Shown here: one piece after another, positions 60,956 through 64,000 of the stretch | Numbering within the stretch: the first letter of the stretch is position 1 | How the letters are laid out: each line of letters opens with the position of its first letter | NCBI GenBank assembly: GCA_041398005.1 | Contig: JAWKVP010000005.1 | Coordinates: forward strand, 1-64,000 | Source: JAGREO01 sp020446285 | GTDB taxonomy: Bacteria > Pseudomonadota > Alphaproteobacteria > Geminicoccales > Geminicoccaceae | Reading direction: 5' to 3' | DNA: 64,000 bases | The notes under the pieces: model-generated | What the model was told of the DNA's origin: nothing | Databases searched by the model: none | What the model saw: only the letters and a program-made list of their open reading frames with translations | Made by a program: the position numbers and the translations under genes

Positions 60956-63202
60956 ATGGCAAATCGGGCCATGGACAGACTGCGCGACGTTTTTCCGCTG
61001 CTCCGCAACGCCGACTGGACACGCGGTTCGGGGCGTCCCGCGGCGTTCGTGCTGTCGATACTGCTGATTGCCGTGCTCGCGGTGGATCCCGAACCCGTGC
61101 GCCTCGCGCGCGAACGGGTTTTCGATACCTATCAGCAGATCCGTCCGCGTGATTCGTCCGGCTCACAGGTCGTGATCGTGGAGATCGACGAGGTCAGCCT
61201 TAGAGCATTTCCCGTTCAGGTGGAACCGCCTGAACGATCAGGAAACGCGGCGAAACAACGAGATAGAGCGGCAGACCGATCGCATGCGATCGGGATCCGC
61301 TCTAACCGCGAGGGGCAATGGCCATGGCCGCGGGCGCGGCTGGCCCGGCTGATCGACCGGATCGCCGATGCCGGCCCGCGCATGATCGGTGTCGACTTGC
61401 TCTTCGCCGAACCCGACCGCCATTCGCCGGAGAATGCGCTCGCCGACTGGCAGATCGACGATCCCGTCCTGCGCAGCCGCCTCGACGCATGGATCGCAAG
61501 CCGTCCCGGCAATGATGCCATTCTCGCCGAAAGTCTCAGACTGGCACCGCCCACGCTCATCAGCACGCTCGGTTTCGATCCCGAACTCGATTTCACCACT
61601 CCCGGCACAGCACCGGACGAGGCCGCCCCCTCCATCCTGTCGAAAGTGCTTGCGCGCCATACGGCCATCGTCGAACCGCTTGCGGAGATCCGCCGTTCAG
61701 CGAGCGGCACAGCACTCGCCAACATCGTTCCCGACAGCGATGGCACGGTGCGCAAGGTGCCGCTTCTCTTCTGGGCGATGAACAGCGTGCAATCCTCCTT
61801 CGCACTCGAGGCTTTCCGCCTCGGTCTCGGTGCCCGCGGTTTCACGCTTGCCGGCAATGATCATGGTCTGTCCGCGATCCGTCTCGCCCCGCATGGCGTG
61901 GAGATCGACACCGAATTCGACGGCACCATTCGTCCGTATTTCGCACGATCCGATCGTCCGGCGCTGGCACTCGCCGGGGACGTGCCGCGTTCGATGATGG
62001 CTTCCGGCGTCCTGCAACAGGCGAACGGACTGCAGGGATTGCGCAATCGCTGGGTCCTTGTCGGCCTGAACGACCCGCTGCTGACCAACGAATGGCCCAC
62101 GCCCCTTGGCGAGCGGCTGTCCGGCGTGCTGTTGCAGGCGGAAATTCTCGAAAACCTGATCGATGACGCATGGCTGCGCCGGCCGGCATGGGCCCGATGG
62201 CTGGAACTCGCCACCGCCGCCGCCTTCACGCTGCTCCTGATCGTCCTCGTTCCCGCTTCCGCGAGGGGCCGGTCCGCAGCGATCACCCTCGGCACGGCCA
62301 CCGGGCTCGTCCTGCTCGGTTTTCTCGTCTTCCGGACCAGCGGCCATCTTCTCGACGGGACAGCGCCGGCGATCACCGGACTTGCCGCGTTTGTCGCGCT
62401 GACGAGTGCAGGATATGCGATTGCCATGAGGCAAAGGCGGGCCATCGATGCCGAACTGAACGCCGCGCGCCGCGTGCAGCAGGGCATCCTGCCGGCGGCG
62501 GACGATTTCGCCAGCCTCGCGGAACGGCTGGAGGTCAGAGCGCATCTCGAACCTGCGCGGACGATCGGCGGCGATTTCCACGATTGCATCCGCCTTCCGG
62601 GCAACCGCGTCCTTTTCCATGTCGCAGATGTGTCCGGCAAGGGCATCGATGCCGCGATCTTCATGGCTCTGGCGAAGAGCCTCATGCGCAGCCTGGCATT
62701 CAGGCTGGAGCGGCCCACCGCGGGCCGCTTCCTCGGCGAAAGCCTGCTCGAACTCGACCGTGCACACGATGCCGACACGTTCGTCGCCATGGCCTGCTGC
62801 ATCGTCGATCTCGAAGGCGGCAGCATGGATGTGGCGATTGCCGGGCATCCGCCACCGCTGCTTTTTCGCTCCGGCGCGGTTCGCATCCTGCGCGACGCGG
62901 CACGCGGCCTGCCTCCCGGCCTCGATCGCAACGAAATCTGCGAGAACGCACGCATCGACCTGCAATCCGGCGATGTCGTGCTGATCGCCACCGACGGCGT
63001 ACTCGAAGCCTTCGATGACGGTACCGGCCGCAGCGTCGAGCATCTTGCCGAAATCGTCGAAGAGGCGCCGGCCGGATGCGGCGCAGGCGCCCTCGTGGAC
63101 TATCTGCGTTCGCGTCTCGCTTCCGTTACGGCCTGCCCGCCCGCCGATGACCGCACCCTTCTCGCCTTTTCTCTCACCGGCCGCGCGAACTTGCGGGAAT
63201 GA
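60956..63202 (+). CDS. CHASE2-domain sensor with SpoIIE/RsbU-type PP2C phosphatase domain, interrupted in frame by a RIME-like repeat
   Basis: A protein of 748 residues. An N-terminal membrane helix precedes an extracytoplasmic CHASE2 domain: QVVIVEIDEVSL, then after a foreign stretch WPWPRARLARLIDRIADAG and VDLLFAEPDR. Three further membrane helices follow (about residues 420-490), then a short helical linker and a SpoIIE domain (ARTIGGDFHDCIRLP, VADVSGKGIDAAIFMALAKSLMR, AGHPPPLLF, VLIATDGVLEAFD), with the metal-binding Asp residues present. It should dephosphorylate an anti-anti-sigma factor in a partner-switching response. Between SL and GQWPWP, 35 codons (61201-61305) are repeat-derived. 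ATG at 60956 is preferred (GAAAG upstream); TTG 60944 and GTG 60950 are alternatives. Confidence 0.88.
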   Translation: MANRAMDRLRDVFPLLRNADWTRGSGRPAAFVLSILLIAVLAVDPEPVRLARERVFDTYQQIRPRDSSGSQVVIVEIDEVSLRAFPVQVEPPERSGNAAKQRDRAADRSHAIGIRSNREGQWPWPRARLARLIDRIADAGPRMIGVDLLFAEPDRHSPENALADWQIDDPVLRSRLDAWIASRPGNDAILAESLRLAPPTLISTLGFDPELDFTTPGTAPDEAAPSILSKVLARHTAIVEPLAEIRRSASGTALANIVPDSDGTVRKVPLLFWAMNSVQSSFALEAFRLGLGARGFTLAGNDHGLSAIRLAPHGVEIDTEFDGTIRPYFARSDRPALALAGDVPRSMMASGVLQQANGLQGLRNRWVLVGLNDPLLTNEWPTPLGERLSGVLLQAEILENLIDDAWLRRPAWARWLELATAAAFTLLLIVLVPASARGRSAAITLGTATGLVLLGFLVFRTSGHLLDGTAPAITGLAAFVALTSAGYAIAMRQRRAIDAELNAARRVQQGILPAADDFASLAERLEVRAHLEPARTIGGDFHDCIRLPGNRVLFHVADVSGKGIDAAIFMALAKSLMRSLAFRLERPTAGRFLGESLLELDRAHDADTFVAMACCIVDLEGGSMDVAIAGHPPPLLFRSGAVRILRDAARGLPPGLDRNEICENARIDLQSGDVVLIATDGVLEAFDDGTGRSVEHLAEIVEEAPAGCGAGALVDYLRSRLASVTACPPADDRTLLAFSLTGRANLRE
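61200..61305 (+). repeat. RIME1-like 106-bp palindromic repeat, copy B (inside a coding sequence)
   Basis: The same 106-bp unit as at 40560-40665, in the opposite orientation: terminal ttagagc/gctctaa, internal palindromes cgttcaggtgg/ccgcctgaacg and ccgatcgcatgcgatcgg (perfect 18-nt palindrome). About 5 differences separate the two copies. It lies within the CHASE2 coding region and adds 35 codons without a stop. Confidence 0.88.
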
Positions 63203-63320
63203 ACGTTTCGCACGGGCAAGCCGCCTGCAGATCGTCATCGAGGAACGGCTTGCCAATGCCATTGCGCATGGCAGGCAGCATGGCGGCAACCGGCTCTTGC
63301 TCATACTCGATCTTGCCTGA
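63203..63320 (+). pseudogene. Remnant of an anti-sigma-factor kinase (RsbW/SpoIIAB-type HATPase)
   Basis: Right after the phosphatase stop, one frame reads ERFARASRLQIVIEERLANAIAHG and ends LLLILDLA at a TGA (63318-63320). EExLANAIxHG resembles the N-box of HATPase_c_2 anti-sigma kinases (normally ExLxNAxxHG), the usual partner of a SpoIIE phosphatase. No start codon with a ribosome-binding site precedes it, and the ATP lid and G boxes are missing. It looks like a truncated remnant. Confidence is limited by the short match. Confidence 0.45.
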
Positions 63321-63407
63321 GGCGGGCGTCCGTGTTCAAGCTGGCGTGTGAGCGGCTGACAAGCCAACAGCGGCTCCATGGGTTCCACCAAGAAGGGAGT
63401 GGCTTCC

Positions 63408-64000
63408 GTGCTGGACAGGATTCGCGAGACCATGCGTCGGGATCAGCTCGGCGATGAAGGGACGGTGCTGCGGCGGCTGGTGGAGCTCGCGGACCTGACG
63501 CGTTCCGATCGCGAGGCGATTTCCGCACATGCGGCGGAACTCGTGCGGACGGTCCGGCGAAACGCGGAGCCAGGATTGATGGAGGTCATGCTTGCCGAAT
63601 ATGGCCTGTCGACCCGGGAAGGCGTGGCGCTCATGTGCCTTGCCGAAGCGCTGCTGCGCGTACCCGATGCCGACACGATCGACGCGCTGATCGAGGACAA
63701 GATCGCACCCTCCGACTGGGGGAGTCACCTCGGCCATTCCAGTTCGTCGCTGGTCAATGCCTCGACCTGGGCGCTGCTGCTCACGGGCCGGCTCCTGAAC
63801 GACGAACAGGAAGAGGGCATGGCCGGGATCATACGCGGCGCCATCCGAAGGCTTGGCGAGCCGGTGATCCGTACCGCCGTCGGCAGTGCCATGCGCGAAC
63901 TCGGCGGCCAGTTCGTACTCGGACGGGATATCGACGAAGCGAAGAAACGCGCAAGGGAGATGGAAAGGCGCGGCTACACCTATTCCTACGACATGCTCGG
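63408..64000 (+). CDS. putA: Bifunctional proline dehydrogenase / glutamate-semialdehyde dehydrogenase PutA (5' part)
   Basis: The frame is open to the window end; only the first 197 residues or so are present. The visible part shows the PutA arm and start of the PRODH domain: VMLAEYGLSTREGVALMCLAEALLRVPDADTIDALIEDKI, then SDWGSHLGHSSSSLVNASTWALLLTG, and RTAVGSAMRELGGQFVLGRDIDEA leading to RGYTYSYDML. There is no N-terminal ribbon-helix-helix DNA-binding domain, so this is the non-repressor form of PutA. It oxidises proline to glutamate with FAD and NAD+. GTG at 63408 has GGGAG 8 nt upstream; ATG at 63378 is the alternative. Confidence 0.9.
   Translation, partial: MLDRIRETMRRDQLGDEGTVLRRLVELADLTRSDREAISAHAAELVRTVRRNAEPGLMEVMLAEYGLSTREGVALMCLAEALLRVPDADTIDALIEDKIAPSDWGSHLGHSSSSLVNASTWALLLTGRLLNDEQEEGMAGIIRGAIRRLGEPVIRTAVGSAMRELGGQFVLGRDIDEAKKRAREMERRGYTYSYDML

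Overview
The window is GC-rich, densely packed DNA from an alphaproteobacterium. Two copies of a 106-bp palindromic repeat resembling the rhizobial RIME1 element, together with a cob gene cluster, a rhizobial-type L-rhamnose locus and a ribulokinase-like sugar-acid module, point to the Hyphomicrobiales (rhizobia and relatives). I would not name a genus. No tRNA, rRNA, CRISPR array or complete insertion sequence is visible.

Layout. 1-1622: the end of a glutathione-transferase-like gene and a PLP aminotransferase. 1755-19037: a large cobalamin (vitamin B12) cluster in three transcription units. A cobalamin riboswitch leads cobW-cobN-cobO-cobQ (+). A minus-strand unit carries a DUF1636 gene, cobU, cobT, cobS and cobD. 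A second plus-strand unit carries a His-tailed CbiX, cobH, cobL, cobI, a cbiG-cobJ fusion and cobM. Almost all of these genes overlap or abut. 19064-24804 (minus): a CNNM/CorC-type CBS protein, a GNAT acetyltransferase, a molybdenum hydroxylase large subunit, an enoyl-CoA hydratase and ssb. 24975-36680: a glycine-rich surface protein, a GST, a WYL regulator, uvrA and a three-gene D-apionate-type module (RuBisCO-like protein, DUF1537 kinase, 6PGDH-like oxidoisomerase). Here nearly every gene is broken by many small indels although its codons are otherwise well preserved. 36735-43207: a LarA-domain protein, an SDR, an acyl-CoA ligase, a rhodanese and an unknown exported protein.

43380-51189: a tight plus-strand run of a fatty-acid-hydroxylase-family membrane enzyme, a GNAT-fold acyltransferase resembling bacterial ceramide synthase, a sugar/lipid nucleotidyltransferase, a metallophosphoesterase, an LptF/LptG-like pair, a diacylglycerol-kinase-fold kinase and a nucleotidyltransferase-like protein. 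I read it as a possible sphingolipid-type lipid synthesis, head-group and export cluster. 51241-60868: an L-rhamnose catabolic locus with an ABC importer (ATPase, two permeases, binding protein) and a kinase on minus, diverging from an aldolase-dehydrogenase fusion and an isomerase on plus. 60956-64000: a CHASE2-SpoIIE phosphatase carrying an in-frame RIME-like insertion, a remnant of its likely anti-sigma partner, and the start of putA.

The most unusual signals are four. The indel-riddled block at about 26.8-36.4 kb is flanked by perfectly intact genes. A RIME-like repeat has been translated inside a CHASE2 domain. A promoter-like module (TCGGCA-N16-CTATAG) recurs 36-45 nt before four unrelated genes and also forms the arms of a 239-bp inverted-repeat element. 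The putative lipid cluster has its own LptFG-like exporter pair.
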